Positions 9,088-18,061 of a stretch of DNA of 64,000 bases are shown here, piece by piece; within the stretch, counting starts at the first letter, position 1; every line of letters begins with the position of its first letter. The DNA comes from Dysgonomonas hofstadii (GTDB taxonomy: Bacteria > Bacteroidota > Bacteroidia > Bacteroidales > Dysgonomonadaceae). The position numbers and the translations under genes are program-made. The notes below the pieces were generated by a model. That model ran no database searches. It was not told the origin of the DNA and saw nothing but the letters and a program-made list of their open reading frames with translations. The stretch is taken from assembly GCF_014196915.1 (NCBI RefSeq), contig NZ_JACIEP010000008.1, positions 62,001-126,000 of the forward strand. The letters run 5' to 3'.

Positions 9088-10593
9088 CTAGGGATTACTG
9101 GGAGCGGCAGCCTCTATTGCCTCCATAATAGTTTCGTATTCTCCTTTTATAAAGGCTGATAAATAATTCGATTTGATGTACGCCAACAATCGCTTCTCAC
9201 CAATCATAGTTACCATATTCTTGGTAAAGTCATCGTTTTCCCAACCAAACTCGATGGTCAAAGGAATATAATCGCGAATATTCAGGTAACTGAAGTCTCC
9301 TAAAACGAAAGATCCTTGATCTACGGATGGTGATGCTGCAATACGAAGCCCGGATATGATTTCACCATTAGCAAGGGAGAAGGGTGGAAACAAGTATTGC
9401 CCGTTAGCATCTTTTGTAAGACGCATATTTGCCAGGTCTATAGGGTTTACTCGCACTAAGTTAGGACGATAGTTCATCTTAGATACCGATACAACCTGTG
9501 TATAAGCAGCTATAATCGCATCAAAATAGTTTGGTGTGGCAACAGACAGTCCGGTCAATGTAAATTCGGGGATGTTTGTGAATACTCCTAGAATTTCTCC
9601 GTCTGTACCTGTACCATAAAGGATTCCATTTTCCTCTTCCAGCCCTATGCGGTTAATCACCTCGGCTCTAATTTCAGCAACCACCTGAGGGAGATCGACA
9701 AGTGTTTCTTCTGTTAATTTAACCGTAAGCGCTACTTTTCCGGCATTAATGGTTATTTCCCTTACTTTTGCATCCATCGATGGTTTTAATCCACCTTCCG
9801 GAACCCATTCAGCATCACCATTGATGTCATATAGTTCACCATAAGTAACAGTACGTGAACCAATACGTGCCACATTGGCATATTGCCGTAGATCACTTTC
9901 ATACCTTGGAGGCGCAGATATAGATGGGTCGATCTCAACACCAGCAATCAGATTTGCTCCGGCTGTAGTCACAGCTGCTTTAGTGAGGAAAAGGGTTATT
10001 GTTTTCCGCTTTCCATTATCTGATGCTTTACAGGCTGCTTTCATATCCACCACTTCGCGCCCGGTGGAATCCTTCGAAATAAATCCTTCGAATTGCTCTC
10101 GGATCTGCTCGTCTAATGTTTTAACAACGATCTTTCCATTACTGCCTCTTTCTGTTGCTGATTTCAAACCGATAAGAGTTGAATTGAGTTCTTTTTTATA
10201 ATCAGCCAGCTCTTTTTTAACTTCCTCGCTCAGATCCTTTCTATCTTCTAATTCTTTTAATTTGGTTTGTGCTTTCTGAAAACTATCCTGTAGTGTCTTC
10301 AGATCGATTTCACTTTCGAGATATTTTTTCACACTCTCTCCCATAGCCTTCCCCATGGCCTCGTCGAAATTTTCGAAGAAAGTTTTTTGGTCTTCTGTCA
10401 AGCTGTCTTTATCCAGATATGCCATCAATCCAAATCCTGCCATCGATACGCCTGCTCCAATAGGACTAACAGCAATAAAGCTGATAGCTATAATTGCAAC
10501 AATGACAATTCCGAAAATAGAGCATACCAGTTGAAACCTGCGTTTTCTTCCTAGCATGCTGTTCTGTTTTAATTCTCTTAAATACTTTTTCAT
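9088..10593 (-). CDS. HK97-fold major capsid protein with fused scaffold region
   Basis: A 501-aa protein. Residues 60-150 form a charged coiled coil (scaffold, or delta domain), and the C-terminal 300 residues have the HK97-type layout with conserved regions such as RYESDLRQ, GGLKPSMDA and a closing GEKRLLAYIKS segment. It directly follows the prohead protease, which would remove the N-terminal region. Oddly, residues 21-57 are strongly hydrophobic, like a membrane helix, ahead of the scaffold part. A later start at Met51 (MAGFGLM) is possible. Confidence 0.85.
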   Translation of the reverse strand: MKKYLRELKQNSMLGRKRRFQLVCSIFGIVIVAIIAISFIAVSPIGAGVSMAGFGLMAYLDKDSLTEDQKTFFENFDEAMGKAMGESVKKYLESEIDLKTLQDSFQKAQTKLKELEDRKDLSEEVKKELADYKKELNSTLIGLKSATERGSNGKIVVKTLDEQIREQFEGFISKDSTGREVVDMKAACKASDNGKRKTITLFLTKAAVTTAGANLIAGVEIDPSISAPPRYESDLRQYANVARIGSRTVTYGELYDINGDAEWVPEGGLKPSMDAKVREITINAGKVALTVKLTEETLVDLPQVVAEIRAEVINRIGLEEENGILYGTGTDGEILGVFTNIPEFTLTGLSVATPNYFDAIIAAYTQVVSVSKMNYRPNLVRVNPIDLANMRLTKDANGQYLFPPFSLANGEIISGLRIAASPSVDQGSFVLGDFSYLNIRDYIPLTIEFGWENDDFTKNMVTMIGEKRLLAYIKSNYLSAFIKGEYETIMEAIEAAAPSNP

Positions 10594-10597
10594 TTTC

Positions 10598-11356
10598 TCA
10601 TTTTTTGATGTTATTAAACTTCACACCCGAAAACAAGTCTTCTGTTCCGGCGGCTTGCTTTCTGTTAAGTGGACTCCTGGGATGGCCTTTCTGCCCATCA
10701 ACCGGCTTAACGTTAGCAAGTGCCCATGTTTTAGAGAGTAACCCCTGTATTGCGGATCGCTTATTTATTGTTAAATCTTTTAATTCACTTGTTATTTGCT
10801 CCTGTAGTTGCTGATAAGCATCATCTATCTGATCTGTCGATTTCAGTCCGGTGTATTCTGTTTCACCATTACAACCTATCGACACGACAGATATTTCATA
10901 AAGAATAACTTCGTTTACAACAAACACTTCCTGTCCATCGACTTCTTTCCATTCGCATTTCGCCCATACATATTCATACCCGATAGAGAACTGGTTAAGC
11001 GTTCCTGATTCAAGCTGGATAAGAGCTCTGTCACCAAGTTCTATTTTGTCAATGACAGCTTCGAAGTATAGACCTTTATCGTTTTCCTCCAGTTTAGTTA
11101 TTCGGCCAATAGGCTCTGCCATATTATGCATCCAAAGCAGGATTATTTTGTCATTAGCATTGCTCAAAGGACCTCTTTCCCTTATTGATTTAGCAAAGCA
11201 TCCTTTTATAAGCATATCCCATACTTTATCCACATTGCCGAATATTGCGGCATACCCACTTATAGTCCGGCTTTCTTTATCAAAAGTATATTCCTTTATT
11301 TCAAAGGACTTGTATTGCTTACCTATCGTTTTTTTGTTATTCTTGCTCATCTGCAT
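10598..11356 (-). CDS. HK97-family prohead protease
   Basis: A 252-aa protein whose N-terminal 130 residues match the U35/HK97 prohead protease pattern: SGYAAIFGN near residue 33, a catalytic-type His77 in WMHNMAEPIG, and Ser124 in NQFSIGYEY. It would cleave the capsid scaffold region during head maturation. It overlaps the portal gene by 20 bases and lies just before the capsid gene, the classical portal-protease-capsid order. Confidence 0.9.
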   Translation of the reverse strand: MQMSKNNKKTIGKQYKSFEIKEYTFDKESRTISGYAAIFGNVDKVWDMLIKGCFAKSIRERGPLSNANDKIILLWMHNMAEPIGRITKLEENDKGLYFEAVIDKIELGDRALIQLESGTLNQFSIGYEYVWAKCEWKEVDGQEVFVVNEVILYEISVVSIGCNGETEYTGLKSTDQIDDAYQQLQEQITSELKDLTINKRSAIQGLLSKTWALANVKPVDGQKGHPRSPLNRKQAAGTEDLFSGVKFNNIKK

Positions 11357-12671
11357 TTTCGTTTGGATTGATATCTAAATATTCAGCTAATTTTATACGC
11401 GCCTCTCTTTTTGTAATAAGCCCGTCATTAAACAGTTCAAGTATAGATGACGATGCATTTTTCAATGTTGTGGATTCTGCTTGTTTATCTTTTTGCAAGG
11501 ATGCTACATGGGAATAATCCATTTTTATAACTAATCCTTCTGGGCAGATAGCATTAGTTATTGTTTCAGATATATTTTCAGCATCTGGGATTATGAGATC
11601 CATATAAGCCGACCGTTTGGCGGCATCTTTATTATCATATTTACTATCTGAAGAGAAAAGACTGGGATCTAATCCTATAGCATTAGATACAAGATTAAGG
11701 CATGATTTGTCCTCTTCATGTAATTTCAACTGGTCAACATTGAATGTCAAAGGAATCCAGCCTACTTTTTTTTGAGTTACCCAGATAGAAAACAATTTGT
11801 TTACAATACCATATTTACTTTTAAACTTATCATTCAACTCATTTTTTTCTTTCTCTGTAAGGGCCGCATTCTGGAACTCGGAGTTATCATTATTGTATAT
11901 TATACCTTTGGGGCCACCATGCTTAATAAGCGTTCCCCTGCCTATCATTTGAGCCATCCAGTTATTTACCGGATGCGACAGAGAGTCGCCGATGTAGTCA
12001 TATACTATTTCCGAATTTATTCCCGTCGATATACATATCTCCGAATCTACGATAACAAAGAAATCTTCCTCCTCTAACTCAAGCTGTTCACCGTTCCAAT
12101 CAATATAGGTTTTGCTGATAACCTCTTTTAATTCGGTTTGTTTCCATATTTTACCAGTAGATACCTGATGAAATAATTCGGGAGGAATAATGACCATTGA
12201 GACCGGAATTGAGTTTTTTGTAGCCCTCAATGTAAATACTGGGCAATATCCAAAAGCTTTTAGGCAAACTTCCACTTGCTTAAAGAACGATTTTCCAGAT
12301 TGTAAGACATTTGGCTTTTTAATCAGACTTCTTATATCTTCGGCAGTATTTTCTTTAACCTCATTGCCGTCTTTATCCTGCACATAGTATTTAGCATTGG
12401 ACAAGAAAGAGCCACACCTGTTAACCACTAACGAAAAAGGAGTACACACTCTAAGAGCTAATCTCTTGTGTGCGTCTTTTTGCATATCAAAGTCAATCTT
12501 ATTATTCTTGTCTCCACCTTTTATTAACCCATTCCAATCACCTAGTAGTTCGTTCAGATACCACCAATTCCCGTCTTTATCCCGTCCAGCAAATGATGCA
12601 TCATCATACATTTGTTTTCGGCGAACAAATGGCGACTGAAATTTTAAAGGAAAACGAAAGTATTTTGACAT
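11337..12671 (-). CDS. Phage portal protein
   Basis: A 444-aa protein of portal size, between the terminase and the prohead protease. Features include an N-terminal domain with HKRLALRVCTPFSLVVNRCGSFLSNAKYYV and a central region ending in a clip/stem-like segment. The C-terminal helix (LFNDGLITKREARIKLAEYLDI) is typical of HK97/SPP1-type portals. It would form the dodecameric ring through which DNA enters the head. Confidence 0.85.
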   Translation of the reverse strand: MSKYFRFPLKFQSPFVRRKQMYDDASFAGRDKDGNWWYLNELLGDWNGLIKGGDKNNKIDFDMQKDAHKRLALRVCTPFSLVVNRCGSFLSNAKYYVQDKDGNEVKENTAEDIRSLIKKPNVLQSGKSFFKQVEVCLKAFGYCPVFTLRATKNSIPVSMVIIPPELFHQVSTGKIWKQTELKEVISKTYIDWNGEQLELEEEDFFVIVDSEICISTGINSEIVYDYIGDSLSHPVNNWMAQMIGRGTLIKHGGPKGIIYNNDNSEFQNAALTEKEKNELNDKFKSKYGIVNKLFSIWVTQKKVGWIPLTFNVDQLKLHEEDKSCLNLVSNAIGLDPSLFSSDSKYDNKDAAKRSAYMDLIIPDAENISETITNAICPEGLVIKMDYSHVASLQKDKQAESTTLKNASSSILELFNDGLITKREARIKLAEYLDINPNENADEQE

Positions 12672-12710
12672 AAAAATATATTCTGTTTCCTTTAAAATAT
12701 AAGCTGAAAT

Positions 12711-12735
12711 AAAAAATCCCGCCTTTTAGGCAGGA
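12711..12735 (-). terminator. Rho-independent terminator upstream of the portal gene
   Basis: On the minus strand ATCCTGCC, loop TAAAA, GGCGGGAT forms an 8-bp stem followed by TTTTTT. It lies in the 90-base gap between the 152-aa gene and the portal gene. It would reduce read-through from the terminase operon into the structural genes, so the portal operon may have its own promoter in this gap. Confidence 0.75.
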
Positions 12736-12761
12736 TAGGTATATAAATTTATAATTAGACC

Positions 12762-13220
12762 TTAATCTCTCTTCACAATCCTATAATATTTGCCAATATC
12801 ACATAATACATCCACAACTATATTATATTTATCCATTTTATTAAACGATTCGAACATTGTCATAAACTGCACATATTCTTCTGTTTTCGTTTTTCTGAAG
12901 ACAAAAGATTTTATACTATTTTCCTGGGTAGCCAGCCGATGCTCAAATTTTTTCTTTTCCAAATACAGAAATACATCCACATTTAAGTCGGATCTTAGAG
13001 TAAAGGCCTCCTGGATATATATCGATGCATCGAACCGGACAGAAACTACCGGATAGTTTTCCTCCTTATTCTTCAATATAAATTTAATTTTATTTATACA
13101 ATCAGTTATATTATCCAACATATACGCCTGGTGGATATATACTTTATTATCCTTGATAAAAAATAACACAATACAACATTCATCAGTTGACGGCTTTACT
13201 ATCATAATTAACTCATTCAT
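12762..13220 (-). CDS. Phage protein of unknown function after terminase
   Basis: A 152-aa protein sharing one base with the terminase stop (TAATG coupling). It has alternating hydrophobic strands and ends in IGKYYRIVKRD. It has no signal or membrane segment and I recognise no family. It is expressed with terminase and is followed by a strong terminator. Confidence 0.55.
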   Translation of the reverse strand: MNELIMIVKPSTDECCIVLFFIKDNKVYIHQAYMLDNITDCINKIKFILKNKEENYPVVSVRFDASIYIQEAFTLRSDLNVDVFLYLEKKKFEHRLATQENSIKSFVFRKTKTEEYVQFMTMFESFNKMDKYNIVVDVLCDIGKYYRIVKRD

Positions 13221-14668
13221 TACCAGTCTTCCTCCTTTATCTCTGAATTTGTTATAAACTTATCATCGAATGATTCTGCTAATATTGTTAAACTATCAGG
13301 AGCATCGTCATATTTGTTACCACCCTCTTTCTTGTATGAAGTAAGCCATTTTATAAACCACCAGTAATCAGATCCTCTTTCATACTCTGACTCATCCAAA
13401 AAATGCATATGTGATTTTATCCATCCGGATTTCATTAATATCCGGGTAGGCTTATGCCCTGTTGTCGGAACAGGATGAATGATACATTTATTTTTTGGAT
13501 CGACAGTTTTTACAATACGGCTTACTTCTTTTGCAAAAGACTTTCCGCCGTTATTAGATTCTATCCTTATATGATCACATTTTTTATCAATTATAAGTTG
13601 CGCTAAACGAGGTTCTGTTATATCAATGTTGTCTTTAGTAAAGATAGCATCAGTTATATAAATATCATTACCAAAAACAGGACCCATCGGAGAGCTCAAA
13701 TAGTCATTTCCTTCATCAGCGACATCAGTTGAGCCTATAACTCCATCCGGTACGCGCCCTTTGATATCTGATAGTTTAAACCGTTTTAATTCTGATTTTG
13801 GAAATAACAATCCTTTAACCTCAATAGGATTTTGTTGGTATTCTGCCTCCCAGATACTATCATCTGTTTCTGCCCTCTTATCCGTATAATATTTCGTTGT
13901 ATGTACATCTTCACAAAAAGATTTATCATTTTCATCAAGAGCAGCTATACGGATTTTTTCATTATAGTACTTCCCAGCACGAAACTCCTCTAATCGGCCT
14001 AACACATCATTTGCAGACCATCGTGTTCCAATGTCTATACAACAACAATTTCCTTCTGTTCTTGAATCGTGGGTGCCTTGGAACCAACTCCATGTTCTTT
14101 CATTATTATTATCTGATAAGGCATCTTCTAATGACTTATACAGGTCATCGGTAATAGCCAGCATAGATGCACCAAAACCAATAATAGTACCACCTACACC
14201 AGCTCCAAAATATGATACTTGCCGCGCACCCTCAATACTCCATCCATGAACGTTTTGTTTATCAGATTTTAGTCTTATATCCGGGAATATTTCTTTATAT
14301 TTCCTCGATTTTACAATATCCCTGGTATCGTATGATAATTTATTGTATAATGGATCGGCGCAACAGTTACGCATTACAGATTCTTCAGGAAAATGTCCGA
14401 ACATCCAACTTATAAAAAGTGACGTTATGTAAGATTTTCCGGCACGAGGTGGCATACTCACCGCGAGTCGATAAATCAAATTGTTAGAATATGCTTGAAA
14501 AACGCGTACAAAAGCTTCTGCTACTTTTTTTAAAAATAGACGCTTTGCGAAAAACGAAGGATCCATATACAAGCAATAAGCCCAGAAATCGTTCCGGGCT
14601 TCCCGCTTCTTGAGGACTATAGAAGCTTTCGCTTTTCTTAATAATATATCACGGCTCTTTTTTGTCAT
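13220..14668 (-). CDS. Phage terminase large subunit
   Basis: A 482-aa two-domain packaging motor. The ATPase part has a Walker A-type PPRAGKS at residues 73-79 and a Walker B-like segment ending ITDD near residue 172. The C-terminal nuclease part has acidic positions in GSTDVADEGNDY and in the final DDAPDSL. It cuts concatemers and drives DNA into the prohead. It overlaps the small subunit gene by 20 bases. Confidence 0.92.
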   Translation of the reverse strand: MTKKSRDILLRKAKASIVLKKREARNDFWAYCLYMDPSFFAKRLFLKKVAEAFVRVFQAYSNNLIYRLAVSMPPRAGKSYITSLFISWMFGHFPEESVMRNCCADPLYNKLSYDTRDIVKSRKYKEIFPDIRLKSDKQNVHGWSIEGARQVSYFGAGVGGTIIGFGASMLAITDDLYKSLEDALSDNNNERTWSWFQGTHDSRTEGNCCCIDIGTRWSANDVLGRLEEFRAGKYYNEKIRIAALDENDKSFCEDVHTTKYYTDKRAETDDSIWEAEYQQNPIEVKGLLFPKSELKRFKLSDIKGRVPDGVIGSTDVADEGNDYLSSPMGPVFGNDIYITDAIFTKDNIDITEPRLAQLIIDKKCDHIRIESNNGGKSFAKEVSRIVKTVDPKNKCIIHPVPTTGHKPTRILMKSGWIKSHMHFLDESEYERGSDYWWFIKWLTSYKKEGGNKYDDAPDSLTILAESFDDKFITNSEIKEEDW

Positions 14669-15158
14669 TAACTATACTTAGGAGTTGCTCATCTGTCATG
14701 CTTTCCAATTCATCTTCTAGCCTTACAGCGGCATCTAATTCTTTGCGGTCTCGCCATTTATCAGGCTGTCGGTTCTTTAGCCAGAATATTTGAGCAGTGG
14801 TATCAGGAGGCATATGTTTTTTTATAATTTTAGCTTCAAAAAGTGTTTCAGGAAGACAGTCTTCATCTTTTGAATCTACTATAACCTTTTCGTAGTAAAT
14901 TTCATTAAAATCATAGCCAAGTGCCCGATTATACAACTTGGATGCTACTGTCGCATCCGCTAAAGCCTTACCTTTTTTTAGGGACTGAAGAAATTCTGGG
15001 AATTTCTTTTTCCAGGTATTGAACGTCTTCTCTGATATACCGAACAGATCAGCCATTTCTTTATCAGTAGCGCCCAATAAAGAGTAATTTTCGGCAAGTT
15101 GAATATATTCTTGCTTGAATGCTGTTTTACGTCCCCTATTGCTTTTAGTAGCTGACAT
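14649..15158 (-). CDS. Phage terminase small subunit
   Basis: A 169-aa protein with an N-terminal helix-turn-helix (LLGATDKEMADLFGISEKTFNTWKK, in two parts around residues 29-52) and a helical C-terminus. This pattern is usual for small terminase subunits that recognise the packaging site. It is the first late gene and overlaps the large subunit gene. The 161-base gap upstream, between this gene and the sigma-like gene, is the likely late promoter region. I see no clear Bacteroides-type promoter boxes there. Confidence 0.8.
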   Translation of the reverse strand: MSATKSNRGRKTAFKQEYIQLAENYSLLGATDKEMADLFGISEKTFNTWKKKFPEFLQSLKKGKALADATVASKLYNRALGYDFNEIYYEKVIVDSKDEDCLPETLFEAKIIKKHMPPDTTAQIFWLKNRQPDKWRDRKELDAAVRLEDELESMTDEQLLSIVNDKKEP

Positions 15159-15319
15159 ATCTTTTCTATTAAAATATAAAAAGGATTTACATTTCTGTAA
15201 TTCATTCCTCCATATACTTTCTGTTTAATATTTGTTTTCCACATCGCTCAAAAGAGACATTTTCCCAGATGGAAAGCACAGTTATAATACCCATTTCCCA
15301 ATATTATTATTTTATATTT

Positions 15320-15895
15320 TCACTTATAAATAATATTTCCATTTATTGCACTTTTAATCATCTCTAATATTTTATTATAGGTATTACATAGATAATTCTT
15401 GTCTTCTGGTCCTTTCCATTCAGATAAACTATTCCCTTCGAAGAACTTCCATGAAAAAAGACGCTTTGCTTTATCAGATAGCTGTAAACTTTCAAATATA
15501 TTCCTAACCAGGTGTACTTGTTTCAATATTTCGCCTGGACCATCAGATTCGACATACTCCTCTTCAATTAAGTTTAACTGTTGAAAATCAACATTAGCAT
15601 CTACTGGTAAATGCCTGTATTTATGCCTGTATGGAGATGTTGGTGACTGAATATTCAATTTTATCATTTGTAATATATAGTAATCAAGTTCCCGATACGT
15701 CCCTTTTTTTTTATTGTACAATTGTATGATATATTCATGGCTCCTATTATATTTTTCTAGAAGCATTACCATTACCTCGTTTAGAACATCAATAGCTTCT
15801 TCATCCATACTAGTATGAGAGCAATGATATTTTGCATAATCAAGCCATCTATAATATCCGTCAGATATATATTTATCCAATTCCTCTCTAGTCAT
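15320..15895 (-). CDS. Sigma-factor-like phage protein, possible late regulator
   Basis: A 191-aa protein. Residues 30-52 (DEEAIDVLNEVMVMLLEKY) resemble region 2 of small sigma factors, and the C-terminal part (LQLSDKAKRLFSWKFFEGNSL) resembles a region 4 entry. It stands alone between a strong hairpin at 15965-16003 and the late operon, the position of late gene activators in many phages. The similarity is weak, so a different helical DNA-binding protein is possible. Confidence 0.5.
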   Translation of the reverse strand: MTREELDKYISDGYYRWLDYAKYHCSHTSMDEEAIDVLNEVMVMLLEKYNRSHEYIIQLYNKKKGTYRELDYYILQMIKLNIQSPTSPYRHKYRHLPVDANVDFQQLNLIEEEYVESDGPGEILKQVHLVRNIFESLQLSDKAKRLFSWKFFEGNSLSEWKGPEDKNYLCNTYNKILEMIKSAINGNIIYK

Positions 15896-15964
15896 ATTTA
15901 TTTTAATTAATTTTGTTACCAGCTATTGATTTAATAAATGACCGGGAGGTTCTTTTTTTAATAA

Positions 15965-16003
15965 AATATCCCTGTAATAGATTCTATCTAAAACAGGGAT
16001 ATT
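15965..16003 (-). terminator. Long hairpin ending the early/middle operon
   Basis: Perfect 11-base arms AATATCCCTGT and ACAGGGATATT enclose a smaller inverted repeat TAGAT..ATCTA. A T-rich run follows on the minus strand and an A-rich run precedes it. It lies downstream of the 60-aa gene at 16037 and ahead of the sigma-like gene, so it divides early/middle transcription from the late control region. Both flanks are A/T-rich, so it may act in both directions. Confidence 0.75.
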
Positions 16004-16036
16004 ATTTTTTTTAATATACTATTATTTAATCAAGTC

Positions 16037-16219
16037 TTATGGAGAGTATGCTTTGAACTTTGTTATATACCAATCGCTCTCACTTCCGGCAAAAGGATCA
16101 TACCCTCCAACTTCAATAGGTTTGTATCCGGCATCGATAAGGGTTTTTCTTGCTCCTTGCTCATCTGTACGCGATATAAGTACAAAACAGACAGTAAGTA
16201 GTAATAATGTTTTCTTCAT
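16037..16219 (-). CDS. Small phage protein with N-terminal signal-like helix
   Basis: A 60-aa protein starting MKKTLLLLTVCFVLIS, a clear hydrophobic export-type segment, then a short polar domain (GYKPIEVGGYDPF). A cysteine at residue 11 does not fit a good lipobox. It is the last gene before the 15965-16003 hairpin. It may be an envelope protein or a small superinfection protein, but there is no direct evidence. Confidence 0.55.
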   Translation of the reverse strand: MKKTLLLLTVCFVLISRTDEQGARKTLIDAGYKPIEVGGYDPFAGSESDWYITKFKAYSP

Positions 16220-16220
16220 A

Positions 16221-16427
16221 TTATTTCATTTTTATAAATGCTTCGATAAATATTTTATTCAACATTTCGGCAAGATCTCCATGTGCATGAAGAGAATTTC
16301 CCTCTAAGAAAGGATCTTCATATACCGGGATAATCATACCGTTAATGTTTAGTTCCATAGGTTCATAACCTGCCTTTTCTTTCAGTAGGTTATACATGCG
16401 CGGAGAGAGATAGAGAATATTATCCAT
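16221..16427 (-). CDS. Small phage protein, 68 aa
   Basis: A short protein of unknown function, overlapping the YopX-like gene by 8 bases and followed after 1 base by the 60-aa gene. The sequence looks like a small alpha/beta protein (YNLLKEKAGYEPMELNI). It is clearly part of the same operon. Confidence 0.5.
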   Translation of the reverse strand: MDNILYLSPRMYNLLKEKAGYEPMELNINGMIIPVYEDPFLEGNSLHAHGDLAEMLNKIFIEAFIKMK

Positions 16428-16803
16428 TAGTCAATAGCTCGGGGTTGTCGTGAATGTTGCCAACTACTTTAATATTATTATTCATGCTATGTAGCTTCCA
16501 ATCTGATCCATTCTGGCCTCCATTTACCCAGAATCCAGACTTATAAAACTCAATCCAATAATACCTACCTGTATAATCTTCCATGATATCTCCCTCATAT
16601 ATCTCTTTACCATTCTTATCTGTTAAGCCTGTGAACTGTCCAACAGTTTCGGGGATAACACCTATTACCTTCTTATATTGGTTTTCCTCAGTGCAGATGC
16701 AATACTTCATTTCTTGTTAATTGGGATGTTGAAATTGCGTATAATAACCAAACACCCATTCTTTTGTATCCTCGTCTTTTCCTCTAAATTTTATCTTTCT
16801 CAT
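16420..16803 (-). pseudogene. YopX-family gene interrupted by an in-frame stop
   Basis: The ATG at 16803 opens a frame with MRKIKFRGKD and EWVFGYY, the usual YopX N-terminus. An in-frame TAA at 16717-16719 (codon 29) stops it. The same frame then continues from the ATG at 16710 with GQFTGLTDKNGKEIYEGDI and VVGNIHDNPELL, the conserved YopX body. The gene therefore looks like one YopX protein of about 127 aa split by a nonsense codon, or re-started at 16710 to give 96 aa. YopX function is unknown; the family is common in phages of Gram-positives and Bacteroidota. Confidence 0.75.
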
Positions 16804-16806
16804 TGC

Positions 16807-17226
16807 TCAATATTTTAAATCTGTCCAGTGAATAATTTGCCCCTCGAAATCGGTATTGAACCACTCCATAAAATCATTTACATTCTCAAAGCCGTCATTA
16901 ATAGCTAACTCATAGACTTTATCCGATGGTAAATGCTTTCCGTCCACAGTGATATACATAGCGCCACCCTGATGAGTGATTATTATATCCTGCACCGATT
17001 TACACACTTCCAATCCTTTGATATTCTCATTGAATTGGAAATATTCTTTTGTCCGCACACCTGTAGCCAGATGCAACTTCATACCGGCTCTCCACCTTTT
17101 GCCGTGCCTGATCGTATGCTTTTTGGGGACATAGGCCTCAGCCCATTCCAGAAGCACACAAGCCAATATCTTTTGCACGAAGTGGGTAAGCTTGCCGTTT
17201 ACTTTTGTTTTAAATCCTAGTGTCAT
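16807..17226 (-). CDS. ASCH-like domain phage protein
   Basis: A 139-aa protein with KKHTIRHGKRWRAGMKLHLATG around residues 35-57. This fits the ASCH fold core (a conserved T-x-R near a basic loop followed by a G-x-x-hydrophobic strand), a domain linked to RNA or modified-nucleotide binding. It sits 3 bases upstream of the YopX gene. The domain call is from motif memory and is moderate. Confidence 0.5.
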   Translation of the reverse strand: MTLGFKTKVNGKLTHFVQKILACVLLEWAEAYVPKKHTIRHGKRWRAGMKLHLATGVRTKEYFQFNENIKGLEVCKSVQDIIITHQGGAMYITVDGKHLPSDKVYELAINDGFENVNDFMEWFNTDFEGQIIHWTDLKY

Positions 17227-17859
17227 TTATCTAAATTTTTCAAGTAGTTTATCAATGAGTCGTTTCTTTCTCTCTGCTATACACCATTTACCACCTTTCG
17301 GAATAATCAAGGCAATAGGCATATGCTTACATGAACACAAATCTGGCTTTGTATCATGATTGTCATACCAGAATAAAAAGCCGCCGTTTCTCCACATTTT
17401 GCCTTCATATACTCCAGAGGGATAAGATGATTCATAATTATAAAGGATGTTGAAGTCCTCTTGTTTCATTATCACATGAGTTTCGGTAAAAATCAAACTC
17501 TCAACTTTGGGTTGACGCCATCCACCGCCCAATGGATGGGTTATTGGTGGTATTATAGCTTTCTTCTTACCTCCCATTGATTCTTTTACTTCCTGCAAAG
17601 ACTCAATAAGCATATCAATAGATTTTATCTTATTGAATTTCAGAATGACAGATTTATGTTTATCCAACTCGTCTGTATTTTTCAAGCTGGATGGATGCTT
17701 ATCCCATTTACTTTCATCTTTTGGAAAATCCTGAGTGAGAATAACCATACTGTGAAAGCTCTCTTCCTCTTCATGGGCTGTAACCATTTTTATATCACCA
17801 GTACCAAATGTTATTTGCTGATGCTGTTTATTTCCTCGTTTTACTTTTTCAAAAGGCAT
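17227..17859 (-). CDS. Phage protein of unknown function, 210 aa
   Basis: No family is recognised. A CSCKH motif lies near residue 175, close to a C-terminal basic helix (ERKKRLIDKLLEKF). The gene abuts the ASCH-like gene. The N-terminal half carries strands like a small enzyme or binding domain, but no catalytic pattern is evident. Confidence 0.5.
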   Translation of the reverse strand: MPFEKVKRGNKQHQQITFGTGDIKMVTAHEEEESFHSMVILTQDFPKDESKWDKHPSSLKNTDELDKHKSVILKFNKIKSIDMLIESLQEVKESMGGKKKAIIPPITHPLGGGWRQPKVESLIFTETHVIMKQEDFNILYNYESSYPSGVYEGKMWRNGGFLFWYDNHDTKPDLCSCKHMPIALIIPKGGKWCIAERKKRLIDKLLEKFR

Positions 17860-17864
17860 AATAT

Positions 17865-18053
17865 TTATTCTTTTATAAGTTTCACTTTTACCGGGCCACC
17901 CTCATAGGTAACCTCAACATCTTTGTATAAATCGGAATGTTCTGTTATCTCGATTGCATTATTGTCAGAGACATATACTCCGAACTCATCATCATGTGTC
18001 GGCTCACTTGTATGCAAAACAATCGGGCCATCGCTATCTTTTGTTATCCACAT
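17865..18053 (-). CDS. Small acidic phage protein, 62 aa
   Basis: A short acidic beta-type protein (MWITKDSDGPIVLH at the start, VEVTYEGGPVKVKLI at the end). It is separated by 5 bases from the next gene in the operon. Function unknown. Confidence 0.5.
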   Translation of the reverse strand: MWITKDSDGPIVLHTSEPTHDDEFGVYVSDNNAIEITEHSDLYKDVEVTYEGGPVKVKLIKE

Positions 18054-18061
18054 AGTTTTAT

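Noticed and set aside
14978-15244. 88-aa frame overlapping the small terminase gene
   Set aside because: It is a frame shadow of the terminase small subunit, which has a helix-turn-helix and the correct position.
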